Shown: one piece after another, positions 36,799 to 46,584 of the stretch
Layout: the number at the start of each line of letters is the position of its first letter
Position numbering within the stretch: the stretch's first letter is position 1
Assembly (NCBI RefSeq): GCF_018141185.1
Contig: NZ_CP058560.1
Coordinates: 1,116,001-1,180,000 of the forward strand
Direction of reading: 5' to 3'
Origin: Methanobacterium alkalithermotolerans
Lineage (GTDB): Archaea > Methanobacteriota > Methanobacteria > Methanobacteriales > Methanobacteriaceae
Length of the DNA: 64,000 nucleotides
Translations under genes and position numbers: made by a program
The notes under the pieces: model-generated
Told to the model about the DNA's origin: nothing
Database searches by the model: none
Seen by the model: only the letters and a program-made list of their open reading frames with translations

Positions 36799-37935
36799 AT
36801 GGTAGAAAAGCGTGATTATTATGAGGTTCTGGGCGTAGATAAAGGATCCGATAAAAAAGAGATAAAAAAGGCCTATAGAAAACTGGCTATGAAGTATCAT
36901 CCAGATGTAAGTGATGATGCTGAAGCAGCAGATAAATTCAAAGAAATCAGTGAAGCCTATGCTGTACTATCTGATGAAGAAAAAAGAAGTACTTATGATC
37001 AGTTTGGACACTCCGGGATGAATGGATTTTCCCAGGAAGATATTTTCAATAACATCAACTTTGATGATATTTTCCGGGGTTTTGGATTTGATGTTGGAAA
37101 TATTTTTGATATTTTTGGATTTGGAGGGGGTCACCGGCAGGGACCGCAAAGAGGTAGAGATGTCTACTATGACATGGAAATAGCTCTTGAAGACGCAGCT
37201 GCCGGTTTAGAAACCGATATTCAGGTCCCTCATACTAAAACCTGTCCGGTCTGTGATGGTTCCCGGGCTGAGCCCGGTACCGGTACCCGTCAATGTGAAA
37301 ATTGTGGTGGAAGCGGGCAGGTACGGCAAATAAACAACACCTTCCTGGGTCAGATGGTAAATATACGCCCCTGTCCTACCTGTCAGGGGGAAGGAAATAT
37401 TGTGGAAGAACCATGCAAAAACTGTCATGGGCAGGGAATTGTAAAACAAACCAGTAGTATCCATATCAAAATACCCCCAGGTGTTGAAACCGGTTCCCGA
37501 TTAAGAGTACCTGGTGAAGGAGAAGTGGGACCCCATAATGGTCCTCCTGGTGATCTTTATGTTATGATAACTGTAAAAGATCACAAATTATTCCAGAGAG
37601 AAGGGGCCAATCTGTACTATGAAAAACAAATAAGCTTTGTCCAGGCCGCTCTGGGAGATAATGTGGAAATTCCCACTTTGGAAAGACCAGTTGATTTCAA
37701 AATACCCTCAGGAACCCAAAGTGGAACTACCTTTAGATTGAAAGGTCAGGGAATGCCCCATCTACGTTGGAGCGGTAAAGGAAATCTTTATGTGAAAGTT
37801 AAGGTTGTTACTCCCCGTAAACTAAATCCCAAACAGAAGGAGTTATTGCAGGAATTTGCAGATATTAGTGGGGATGAAATAAAAAGTGATGATAAAGGAT
37901 TCTTTGACAAGGTTAAGGATGCCATCAGTCATTGA
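36799..37935 (+). CDS. dnaJ: Chaperone DnaJ (Hsp40, type I)
   Basis: 378 residues. J domain (1-70) with the HPD triad in YHPDV, a Gly/Phe-rich stretch (about 75-120), a zinc domain with four Cys pairs (CPVC, CENC, CPTC, CKNC), then the substrate-binding C-terminal domains. Stimulates the DnaK ATPase and delivers substrates. AGGTGA lies before the ATG. Last gene of the heat-shock cluster. Confidence 0.96.
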   Translation: MVEKRDYYEVLGVDKGSDKKEIKKAYRKLAMKYHPDVSDDAEAADKFKEISEAYAVLSDEEKRSTYDQFGHSGMNGFSQEDIFNNINFDDIFRGFGFDVGNIFDIFGFGGGHRQGPQRGRDVYYDMEIALEDAAAGLETDIQVPHTKTCPVCDGSRAEPGTGTRQCENCGGSGQVRQINNTFLGQMVNIRPCPTCQGEGNIVEEPCKNCHGQGIVKQTSSIHIKIPPGVETGSRLRVPGEGEVGPHNGPPGDLYVMITVKDHKLFQREGANLYYEKQISFVQAALGDNVEIPTLERPVDFKIPSGTQSGTTFRLKGQGMPHLRWSGKGNLYVKVKVVTPRKLNPKQKELLQEFADISGDEIKSDDKGFFDKVKDAISH

Positions 37936-38020
37936 ATAATATAGCTTTATACTTCTATTAAAAAGAAGATAAAAGCTAAACCCCTTATTTAATTTTAGTT
38001 GTTTTTAATTAAAATAGTAG

Positions 38021-38096
38021 GGTTTTCTAAATCCATTAATTGATGTTACGATATGCACATATATCGCAACATTCTAATCTAATTCATCAGAAAACC
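38021..38096. other. Nested inverted repeats downstream of dnaJ
   Basis: Outer arms GGTTTTCT (38021-38028) and AGAAAACC (38089-38096) are perfect complements; inner arms TGTTACGATAT (38044-38054) and ATATCGCAACA (38061-38071) match in 10 of 11 positions around a 6-base loop. It lies between dnaJ and the convergent membrane-protein gene. It could be a terminator for both strands or a small structured RNA. Confidence 0.5.
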
Positions 38097-38164
38097 TAAA
38101 TTTAATTCTTTTAAACTTATTTTATTACACTGTATCCGGATAGTTAAAAATAGAATTTAATTAA

Positions 38165-38671
38165 TTAACTTTTTTTTGTTTTTAAATCCGGGGCATTATT
38201 ATATTTCAAAAAATAATGGAAAAATAAGGAAGCTACACCCAGCTTTAATAACCCTGAGAGTGAATTTTCTAAAGTTAAACCCATATTAAATGAGGAATAA
38301 ATGGATTCTAATCCAATTATAAGGGAAAAAAGACCAATGATGAAAAAAGAAATTGGTTTTTTAACAAGCCGGGTCAATATGCCTGAATAAAGTGGCTCAA
38401 GAGCACTTAAAAAAGTTAAACTCCCTATAATAGAACTGATAATAGACCCTATAAATCCTAAACCGGCTATTAAAGGAATGAGTAGTGGATTTATAATCAC
38501 CAGAATTACGATTAAAGCAGCGAATAACAGCCGGAATCTGCTTTCTTTTTCCAATTTTTGTTCCATGTCATGGAATAGATTCTTGCTTCTTTTTTTATTA
38601 TTTTTAAGGTCCTTTTTGATTTTATTAACTATATTACTTAATTTTTTCAATAGGGAAGACATAAACTCCAT
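38165..38671 (-). CDS. Hypothetical membrane protein
   Basis: 168 residues that I do not recognise. A basic, Lys-rich N-terminus (about 1-42) is followed by three to four membrane helices (about 46-85, 100-120, 135-158) and a charged tail. An ATG three codons in is an alternative start. It lies alone between dnaJ and the DUF2769 gene. No functional clue. Confidence 0.6.
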   Translation of the reverse strand: MEFMSSLLKKLSNIVNKIKKDLKNNKKRSKNLFHDMEQKLEKESRFRLLFAALIVILVIINPLLIPLIAGLGFIGSIISSIIGSLTFLSALEPLYSGILTRLVKKPISFFIIGLFSLIIGLESIYSSFNMGLTLENSLSGLLKLGVASLFFHYFLKYNNAPDLKTKKS

Positions 38672-38780
38672 GAATTAAAATTATCTTGAAAGGGGATAAA
38701 TTTATGGCCAATAGGACTAATATATAATCACCGCAAAAATGATTATTAGTGGAATTTATTTCTAAAAAAGAGGGAGTAAT

Positions 38781-39029
38781 ATGACTGAAAATGATGATAA
38801 AAAGTTGGTGGTGCCCCCTACTCAGGAGAATAAACAAAAATGCCTTTGTCCGGATTGCCCCTCCTATAACCAGTGCATGCAGGATAAGGGAGAAGTTTTA
38901 TTTTGCAGTTCTGGTGCAACCAGCTGTGAGCTGGAAAAATGGGGTTGTCCCTGTGTAAGATGTCCAGTGCAGTTAGAATATCATAATATTGGTTTATTTT
39001 ACAGCGAAAAAGGGGCTCTAAAGAAATAA
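38781..39029 (+). CDS. DUF2769 Cys-rich small protein
   Basis: 82 residues with eight to nine cysteines in CLCPDCPSYNQC, LFCSS, SCELEKWGCPCVRCP, the layout of DUF2769, a family seen mainly in methanogens. The Cys pattern suggests iron-sulfur or zinc binding. AGGGAG precedes the ATG. Function unknown. It points toward the RNase P RNA, which is on the other strand. Confidence 0.8.
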   Translation: MTENDDKKLVVPPTQENKQKCLCPDCPSYNQCMQDKGEVLFCSSGATSCELEKWGCPCVRCPVQLEYHNIGLFYSEKGALKK

Positions 39030-39102
39030 AAGCCATTATTTAGGAGTTAACTTTAAAAAAATCTAAAATTAGCCTTAATAGTGATACTTCTTAAAATTAA
39101 AG

Positions 39103-39422
39103 AGTGATGGCATGCCGGGAGTAACCCACCTCCTGTTTCGGCAGCATTCATCTAGGCGGACTACCTCTGCCTCATACAGTTTTCATCAGCAGCATTTGCC
39201 CTTGCATCCCACGGATTGGCCGTTTCACCGTTCCTTTTAGTGTCTTTCTGCTTCTTTAGATGAAGCTTCATTTTCATTCACCAAAAGACGTTTCGTTTCT
39301 GCTCCAGAGTCCAGCTTCTCAGCAGGTGCCTCACAGCACCGTGGATCTGTGTGATGGGTGGAGTTTCCTCAGTTTGAACCCTTACGGGAAACCGGTGGCT
39401 GCCCTTCGGCTTGCCATCAATC
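39103..39422 (-). ncRNA. rnpB: RNase P RNA
   Basis: The minus strand holds the universal P4-region motif GAGGAAACTCC and, near the 3' end, a CAGGAGGTGGGTTACTCC conserved block. The ends pair as P1: TGATGGCA (39105-39112) with TGCCATCA (39412-39419). The size, about 315 bases, matches archaeal type A RNase P RNA, which matures tRNA 5' ends. Exact ends are uncertain by a few bases. A TATA box lies at 39463-39470. Confidence 0.93.
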
Positions 39423-39462
39423 TAAAACCTTAAATTAGTATATTCTCTATTAAAATTGCAGG

Positions 39463-39470
39463 TTTATAAA
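39463..39470 (-). promoter_or_regulatory. TATA box of rnpB
   Basis: TTTATAAA on the minus strand within ACATTTATAAACC. A start about 25 bases downstream would fall near 39440, some 20 bases before the P1 stem. Confidence 0.5.
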
Positions 39471-39638
39471 TGTTACTTCTATTTTAAAATTCCTGCTTAT
39501 AGTTGATCTTTCAGGATTTACAGTTTATGATAAAAAGTAATGAACTTAAAGTAATATATAAAAGGATTAAAACTAAAAAGATCATTGCACCGTAATTATT
39601 TTAAATGGATTTAGTTATTTTAAAAATAATAAGAAAAA

Positions 39639-39714
<76 letters not shown>

Positions 39715-39787
39715 TAACTTAACATTAGTGGTATTCCTATATAAAGCTTTGCCCCATGAATCATAAAATTAGAAAAAATTGAAGAAA

Positions 39788-40294
39788 TTATTCTTCAGGT
39801 TCTTCCAGAGCTTTCAGTCTCTCATCAATAGAATCCAGTTTTTTATTGGTAAATCCGCGATATTCATTGAATCTTTTTTCCAGTGAGTCGATATCCCTGG
39901 TAACCACATTCATTCGTTTTTCCAGGCCTTCAATATCAGTTTTGGTGGCTAATGACCAGTCTTCTATTAATTCATCACTTTTTTCATCTAGAAAAGCGTC
40001 AATTTTATTGGATAAAATATCGGTACTGATAGGAACATCTTTTACTTTGCCCATTATTTTATCACTTACTCCAGATACTTTTTCTCCTACTCCTGACATT
40101 TTTTCACCAACACCTGAGAATTTTTCACTTGCTTCAGAAACAGTTTCCTGTCCACTAACCTTATCTCCTAATTCATATACCTGGCTTTTCATCTTGCCCA
40201 TGCCTGCATAGCCATTATTTTGCAGATAATAATACAGTAGCACTACTATGGCACCGGCTAAAATCAGTATGGCTAAAAGTTCTATGGGAGTCAT
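39788..40294 (-). CDS. Membrane-anchored coiled-coil protein with heptad repeats
   Basis: 168 residues. One N-terminal membrane helix (about 3-24) is followed by a run of 7-residue units (SEASEKF, SGVGEKM, SGVGEKV, SGVSDKI at about 55-82) and a long C-terminal coiled coil (about 105-165). No enzyme motif. The GGAGG site lies at the end of the upstream gene (stop at 40298), so translation is coupled with it. The pair may form a membrane-tethered complex; function unknown. Confidence 0.72.
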   Translation of the reverse strand: MTPIELLAILILAGAIVVLLYYYLQNNGYAGMGKMKSQVYELGDKVSGQETVSEASEKFSGVGEKMSGVGEKVSGVSDKIMGKVKDVPISTDILSNKIDAFLDEKSDELIEDWSLATKTDIEGLEKRMNVVTRDIDSLEKRFNEYRGFTNKKLDSIDERLKALEEPEE

Positions 40295-40297
40295 TAA

Positions 40298-40723
40298 TTA
40301 TTCCTCCTTAATTTTTTTAGTATTTTTATCCAGCTTTTTTTCTTTTTCTTCAATTTCGTTTAATAGTTTTTGAAGTTTTTTAAATTCACTTTGAGCTTCC
40401 AGACGGGCCAGTCGTTCACTGATTTCACTATGTAAAAATCCCACCTCGTGCATAAGATCAGAGGTATTTTTCCGAATTTGGGATAGTTTTTCCTGCTGGT
40501 CTTTAGGAAGAGGTATGGTGGTTTCCATCAGCCTTTTAGATTCTAAATCCTTCTCAACCATGGAAATTTTTTTAAGTTCTATCTGCCTATCCATGATAAG
40601 AACATCGTTTTGAGTTTCCCTCACCTTTCTCCACTGGACTACCACTACAATTATTGCTATTAAAGCAATTATTCCTATGGCCAATAGAAAAATATTTTGG
40701 GGTATTGCTAATAATTCAGCCAT
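40298..40723 (-). CDS. Membrane-anchored coiled-coil protein
   Basis: 141 residues. A single N-terminal membrane helix (about 8-30) is followed by a long charged coiled coil to the C-terminus, ending in a Lys/Glu-rich segment. GGGAGGGAA precedes the ATG. First gene of a two-gene unit with the heptad-repeat protein at 39788. The shared topology suggests that they interact. I recognise no family. Confidence 0.72.
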   Translation of the reverse strand: MAELLAIPQNIFLLAIGIIALIAIIVVVVQWRKVRETQNDVLIMDRQIELKKISMVEKDLESKRLMETTIPLPKDQQEKLSQIRKNTSDLMHEVGFLHSEISERLARLEAQSEFKKLQKLLNEIEEKEKKLDKNTKKIKEE

Positions 40724-40909
40724 TTTTAATTCCCTCCCTTTACTTTTTATTGTAGAAGATATATAAAAATTGCCATAAAGTTGATACTTACTTAATCCCT
40801 GTTTTATAAATATTTAGAATAATAATTTTAAATCTATTCCTTTGATTTATAAATGATTTACAATAAATGCCAGATTGAATTTTAAAATTAAGAGAAATTT
40901 GTGATATTT

Positions 40910-41836
40910 ATGTTAGAATCTTATGAAAAAGCCGGTGAAATCGTCTCAGAAGTAAGAGATGACGCAGTTAAACTAATTAAAGATGGGATGCCAGTTATAG
41001 ATTTGATAAATTTTGTAGAAAGTCAGATAATTGAACGGGGCGGGGCACCTGCTTTCCCATGTAATGTTTCAATTAATGAAATAACTGCCCATTATAGCTC
41101 TCCTTTTAATGATAAATTGTTGATCGAAGCAGGTGATCTACTTAAATTAGACCTGGGAGCCCATATTAATGGTTACATTGCAGATACAGCTACCAGTATT
41201 CTGGTTCCAGGATATGAAGAATTAAATAAAGAGGAATACCCGGAAGAAAAAGTTCATCACCATGAAAAAATGATTGATGCTTCTCATGAAGCACTGCTAA
41301 ATGCCATCAGTACCATAAAAGACGGAGTTGAAGTGGGAAAAATTGGTGCAGTGGTGGAAGAAACCATTAAAAGTCACGGATTTAATCCGGTGGCCAATTT
41401 AACCGGCCATAGTATGGACCAATGGATACTGCACTCTGGTTTGTCCATACCAAATGTAAAGGAAAAGAATAGCCATAAGCTAGAGGAAGGGGATGTTCTG
41501 GCCATTGAACCATTTGCCACCGACGGGGTAGGATTAGTTACTGATTTAACACCCACCTACATATTCCGGTTTTTAAGAGATCGGCCTTTACGTATGGTTT
41601 ATGCTCAAAAAGTGTTAAAAACAATTAAATCACAGTACAAAGTTCTCCCCTTTAGTCCGCGCTGGTTGACTCCTGGTTTTGATGAAAAAAGATTAAATGC
41701 AGCCATGCGACTGTTAATTCAGTCCCGGGCAATATATCCCTATCACGTTTTAAGAGAGAAAACCGGGGCCTGGGTAAGTCAGAGTGAACATACAGTAATT
41801 GTGGAAAAAGAGGGCTGTCAGATAATAACAGAGTAA
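40910..41836 (+). CDS. map: Methionine aminopeptidase, type II
   Basis: 308 residues from the ATG at 40910, which has GTGAT four bases upstream. Metal ligands of MetAP2 are visible: DLGAHINGYIAD (two Asp), NLTGHSMDQW (His) and IEPFATDG (Glu), and the final Glu of HTVIVEKEG-type C-terminus is present in SEHTVIVE. The helical insertion between the metal sites marks the archaeal/eukaryotic type II form. Removes the initiator Met from new proteins. Confidence 0.96.
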   Translation: MLESYEKAGEIVSEVRDDAVKLIKDGMPVIDLINFVESQIIERGGAPAFPCNVSINEITAHYSSPFNDKLLIEAGDLLKLDLGAHINGYIADTATSILVPGYEELNKEEYPEEKVHHHEKMIDASHEALLNAISTIKDGVEVGKIGAVVEETIKSHGFNPVANLTGHSMDQWILHSGLSIPNVKEKNSHKLEEGDVLAIEPFATDGVGLVTDLTPTYIFRFLRDRPLRMVYAQKVLKTIKSQYKVLPFSPRWLTPGFDEKRLNAAMRLLIQSRAIYPYHVLREKTGAWVSQSEHTVIVEKEGCQIITE

Positions 41837-41850
41837 GTCCACCTATTCCT

Positions 41851-42225
41851 CTAATTTTTAATTTCAGTTATATGGGAGTATATTTTTTCTATACCTTCCT
41901 CGTTCCCTATTTTTTCATAATAATGTAAAGATTCATTTAAAAATTCCATAGCACTGTCAGGTTTTCCATTGCTTTTCAATATCAGTGCCATATAATACAG
42001 GCTTTCCGCAGTATTTTCCAGGTCACTGGATTTTAGAGATAATTTATATGCTTTTTGAAAATAATTATAAGCCCTATCTAATTTATGCTGGTGAAACGCT
42101 GTAACCGCCTTAATCATAATATCTGATCTGTTTTTTTCAATTTGTTTCGATTTGTTATAAAAATAAAGGGTCATCATATAAACACAGACCATCACCATGG
42201 ATCCTAAAATAATTATTGTATCCAT
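41851..42225 (-). CDS. Membrane-anchored TPR protein
   Basis: 124 residues. A membrane helix (about 3-22) is followed by about three helix pairs with TPR spacing (DRAYNYFQKAYKLS, ENTAESLYYMALILKS, DSAMEFLNESLHYYEKIG). TPR units mediate protein contacts. GGAGG precedes the ATG. It lies just downstream of frhB on the same strand, 63 bases away, so it may be read from the frh operon. Role unknown. Confidence 0.8.
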   Translation of the reverse strand: MDTIIILGSMVMVCVYMMTLYFYNKSKQIEKNRSDIMIKAVTAFHQHKLDRAYNYFQKAYKLSLKSSDLENTAESLYYMALILKSNGKPDSAMEFLNESLHYYEKIGNEEGIEKIYSHITEIKN

Positions 42226-42288
42226 AATAATCCTCCAGGAGTAATCCGGAGATAAATAAGATAATTAAAATAAAAAAAAAGAAGAGAA

Positions 42289-43134
42289 TTAGAATGGAAC
42301 TGGTAATCCCATTTCTTTTCTCTTGTCGATTGTTTTCTGGTTTTTATCCTTCTTCTGAGCAGATAATTTTTCCAGAAGATCCAGACCAGGTTTGACATTG
42401 GCCATGTCTTTGGTCTCGAATGCTCCGGCTTCAACTGCTTGTTGGAAGATGGAATTTCCATCATCGGTTCTGGTTATGACTGTGGACCAGCCATCAGGTG
42501 AACCTACAGATCCAGTGGATACGTCACCCAGTTCAGCCACATAATCCAGACACACATTACATCCGCTCTGTTCGTAACCATGGGTTTCTTTGAGTGGTAT
42601 GCTTAAGACGTCATCTTGAGTGTATACCCAGAATTTACCTTTACCGATGTCCATTTTTTCTACCAGTTTGGGGTCAACTCCCATCTTTTCAGATATGAAA
42701 GTCTGTAGTGATGCAAATGGGAAGTTTTCCATACAGTAAATACCTACCAGTAATTTTATTTTATCGGCCAGGAATCTGACACCGAAGGGGTAGGACTGCA
42801 TTTTTCTAATACCCATAGTCTGGCATGGAATAGCCACCGTACCCAATTTTTCAATACCGTACTGTCGAACGGCTTTTTTCAGCATCATCACATTAGGGGA
42901 GAAGGTGTACTTGGTACCGGCAGCTGCTATTATTTCATCAGCAGACATGGCTACCATTGGTTCTGGTTTCCAGAAGTCTTCTCCTGGGCCAGCCACTACT
43001 GCTCCTTCAATGATTTTTTCTTCCAGGGCAAATGCTAGAAGGCCGGTTACAATTCCTCCATCCTGTGAGACTTTTTGGATTTGTTTATCGGTTGATCTTG
43101 CAGAAACTATTTCTTTGTAAGTACCTAAAACCAT
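42289..43134 (-). CDS. frhB: Coenzyme F420 hydrogenase subunit beta
   Basis: 281 residues. FrhB binds FAD, one 4Fe-4S cluster and F420, passing electrons from FrhG to F420. Typical blocks are SQDGGIVTGLL, AGTKYTFSPN, IPCQTMGIRKMQ and SGCNVCLDY. Last gene of the frhADGB operon, with AGGAGGT upstream of the ATG and only 12 bases from frhG. Length is the usual one. Confidence 0.96.
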   Translation of the reverse strand: MVLGTYKEIVSARSTDKQIQKVSQDGGIVTGLLAFALEEKIIEGAVVAGPGEDFWKPEPMVAMSADEIIAAAGTKYTFSPNVMMLKKAVRQYGIEKLGTVAIPCQTMGIRKMQSYPFGVRFLADKIKLLVGIYCMENFPFASLQTFISEKMGVDPKLVEKMDIGKGKFWVYTQDDVLSIPLKETHGYEQSGCNVCLDYVAELGDVSTGSVGSPDGWSTVITRTDDGNSIFQQAVEAGAFETKDMANVKPGLDLLEKLSAQKKDKNQKTIDKRKEMGLPVPF

Positions 43135-43146
43135 TTTCTCAACCTC

Positions 43147-43977
43147 CTATAGTCCTAAGTCCTTTTTGACTTGTTCTTCAGGCCACCAGCTTCGCGGACA
43201 CTGTACGTAACAGACTCCACATTTAACACAGCGGTCTGTGTTTAATTCTGGTCGGCCCTCGGTCATGTCGAGAGCTCTGGTTTGGCAAGCCATGGCACAG
43301 GTTCCACAACCAATACACAGGGCCTGATTCACTACTTTTAGTTGTAGATCGCAACCACATGCTTCAGTCATTCCAGCCAAGTCAATCATGGGCTGTAAGT
43401 AGTCCATGTCACCGTTTATTAAAGCTACAACTGTTTTTGCTATAATTTCAGGGGATGGTGGGCATCCAGGTATAGCACAGTCTACTTTAATCAAATCGGC
43501 AATAGGCACGAATGATTCATGAGCTGGTTGTGCTTGCTGTCCACCACGGGAGAACCGGGTGAAACATCCGGTAGCAGAGCAGGAACCAAAAGCACATACC
43601 ATTGCTGCTTTTTCCCTTACTTCCATTAATTCATGCAGGCTGTGTTCGTCCTGCAGACATACAGACCCTTCAACCAGGGCCAAATCCATTTCTGGCATTT
43701 CCCATAGATCTACCAGGGTTTGTCCATAAACAATATCCACCATATTGGTGAGTAATTCAGCGAGAATGTCGTAATTTTCACTTAACGACATAACATCTCC
43801 AGTACATCCACTTAAATGGATGTAACCAATTCTTGGTTTTGCATTTTCTTCAGCCACTTTTTCAACCTCCTGTTTCGAAGCTCCAGTATCTGCTGATTTA
43901 GCAGCGTCTGGTTTGGCTTCTTTATCCGGTTTAGCCTCAAATCCTAAAAACTGCTTAATTCGGGCGATCAAACTCAT
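43147..43977 (-). CDS. frhG: Coenzyme F420 hydrogenase subunit gamma
   Basis: 276 residues. The small hydrogenase subunit. The N-terminus has a charged Ala/Lys/Glu linker (about 16-45), then SGCTGDVMSL, where the Asp takes the place of a Cys ligand of the proximal cluster as in known FrhG. Two ferredoxin motifs close the protein (CIGCGTCAMACQ and CVKCGVCYVQCP). It carries electrons through three 4Fe-4S clusters from FrhA to FrhB. Confidence 0.96.
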   Translation of the reverse strand: MSLIARIKQFLGFEAKPDKEAKPDAAKSADTGASKQEVEKVAEENAKPRIGYIHLSGCTGDVMSLSENYDILAELLTNMVDIVYGQTLVDLWEMPEMDLALVEGSVCLQDEHSLHELMEVREKAAMVCAFGSCSATGCFTRFSRGGQQAQPAHESFVPIADLIKVDCAIPGCPPSPEIIAKTVVALINGDMDYLQPMIDLAGMTEACGCDLQLKVVNQALCIGCGTCAMACQTRALDMTEGRPELNTDRCVKCGVCYVQCPRSWWPEEQVKKDLGL

Positions 43978-43979
43978 TG

Positions 43980-44456
43980 CTAAACCCCAATTTCCTTTAA
44001 AATTATTTTAATGGCCTTGGGAATAGCTTTTTCAACTGGGGGCGTGAGGCCCATTTCCACATCAGGTGCAGAGACTTCTTTTGGCTTACATCCAATAACC
44101 ATGACATCAATTTTTTCATTGAGTTCATGTAATGGCTGGTTTACTGGCCAGGAATGCATGTTTTCATATGATCCTTTAGGAATTTCGTCAACTTCAAATT
44201 TTCGTAATTCTCCGGGTTCCGCCTTATACTCTACAACATCCACCACAATCATCTTTTTCCATGATTCATGAGGTAATGAAAATACAAAATGAGGGCCTCC
44301 CGTACCAGCATCAATAAACATAACATTATCTGGACGTTCTTCTTCATGTTCCTTGAAGTATTCCTCAAGGGCCTCTATAACTGCTGGGCCAAATCCATCG
44401 TCTTTAAATAAGACGTTTCCACAGCCCACAACTAAAATCTCCGCATCGTATGGCAT
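43980..44456 (-). CDS. frhD: F420 hydrogenase maturation protease
   Basis: 158 residues of the HycI/HyaD endopeptidase family. VVGCGNVLFKDDGFGPAV holds the first metal-binding acid, and FIDAGTGG the second. It cleaves the C-terminal tail of FrhA after nickel insertion. Located between frhA and frhG, two bases from frhG, as in other methanogens. Confidence 0.95.
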   Translation of the reverse strand: MPYDAEILVVGCGNVLFKDDGFGPAVIEALEEYFKEHEEERPDNVMFIDAGTGGPHFVFSLPHESWKKMIVVDVVEYKAEPGELRKFEVDEIPKGSYENMHSWPVNQPLHELNEKIDVMVIGCKPKEVSAPDVEMGLTPPVEKAIPKAIKIILKEIGV

Positions 44457-44475
44457 GTTATTCCCTTAAACTAGC

Positions 44476-45693
<1,218 letters not shown>

Positions 45694-45789
45694 ATGTATC
45701 ACCTCTTGTTTTTAAAGTTTAATAACTAACATTTATATTGACTGTATCATAAGTTATAAGTTTTTCAATTGAAAATAAAATGAAAAGTA

Positions 45790-45797
45790 TTTATATA
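45790..45797 (-). promoter_or_regulatory. TATA box of the frh operon
   Basis: On the minus strand GGTTATATAAATAC is a strong box A. The transcript would start near 45768, leaving a leader of about 75 bases before the frhA TTG. Confidence 0.6.
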
Positions 45798-45958
45798 ACC
45801 TCTAATAGGGGCTAACTAAGATTTTCATAACTCCGCTGAAATTTGTTAAATATGAAAAAAAGAACCAAAGAGAGAATATAAAATATTAGAAAGATCTTAT
45901 TAGTAATAATTAAAATTGTATTAACTTTTTCTAGTATTATTAAAATACGAGGAGGGAT

Positions 45959-46014
45959 AACTTTATAAAGTACCTTAACAATACTATGTTATCCTATTGG
46001 ATATCCCATTAGGA
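45959..46014 (+). promoter_or_regulatory. TATA box and downstream dyad of the PepSY-PAC2 operon
   Basis: AACTTTATAAAG at 45959-45970 is a good box A. The imperfect dyad from TCCTATTGG to CCCATTAGGA (45992-46014) begins near the predicted start site. It could be an operator or a 5' hairpin of the roughly 150-base leader. Confidence 0.45.
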
Positions 46015-46143
46015 ATATGAATTTTTAGTTTTTTAGTTAATAAATTTCTTTAAAAGAAGTTTTAAAACTAAAAAATGGAATATATAATAACCCTGAATCA
46101 CAAATATAAATGTGATAATTAATTTAATAACGAAGGTGAGTTA

Positions 46144-46584
46144 ATGATAAACTCAAAGATTTTAGTATCGGTCGCTATAGTATTGATCATAGGAGTGGCG
46201 GCTGCTGGCTATCAAATTAGTCAGACCCCTGGCCTATGGCAAGTAACTGACCTAAATAACCCAGATCCTGTACAACAAGATGCTGATGTTTCTGTTACTA
46301 CTGGAGATGCCGATGGAAGTTCTGGCAGTTCTAGTGGAAGTAGTAGTGGAAGTGGAAGTACTGGAGGAAGTTCAGGAGGTTCAAACGTGATTTCAGCCTC
46401 ACAGGCTAGAAGTAATGCTCAGAATAATATTTTAGAGCCAAGCGCAGTTGCTGGAACTCCTACATTGACTACCATGGCTGGTAGACCAGTATATGTAGTA
46501 CCAGTAATGGTGGGTAGTACTAGAGTAGGAGAAATACATATAGATGCAGTAACTGGAAAAAATGTAGGTGGAGCCGGGTTTTGA
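46144..46584 (+). CDS. Secreted or membrane-anchored PepSY-domain protein
   Basis: 146 residues. An N-terminal hydrophobic helix (about 5-23) acts as signal or anchor. A Gly/Ser-rich linker (about 58-81) leads to a PepSY-type domain (about 83-146; ISASQARSNAQ, then YVVPVM and IHIDAVTGKNVG). PepSY domains often inhibit or regulate peptidases at the cell surface. AGGTGA precedes the ATG, and the stop codon overlaps the next gene's start by one base, so the two are translationally coupled. Confidence 0.83.
   Translation: MINSKILVSVAIVLIIGVAAAGYQISQTPGLWQVTDLNNPDPVQQDADVSVTTGDADGSSGSSSGSSSGSGSTGGSSGGSNVISASQARSNAQNNILEPSAVAGTPTLTTMAGRPVYVVPVMVGSTRVGEIHIDAVTGKNVGGAGF

Larger units (their letters stand above)
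45694..46143. other. Divergent promoter region between frhA and the PepSY gene
   Basis: 450 bases with no protein gene. A TATA box for frh lies at 45790-45797 (minus strand) and one for the rightward gene at 45959-45970. A dyad at 45992-46014 falls at the expected start of the rightward transcript. The rest is AT-rich without clear structure. Confidence 0.55.

Noticed and set aside
45694..45702. Extended frhA start at GTG 45702
   Set aside because: That GTG is part of the GAGGTGAT ribosome-binding site for the TTG at 45693.
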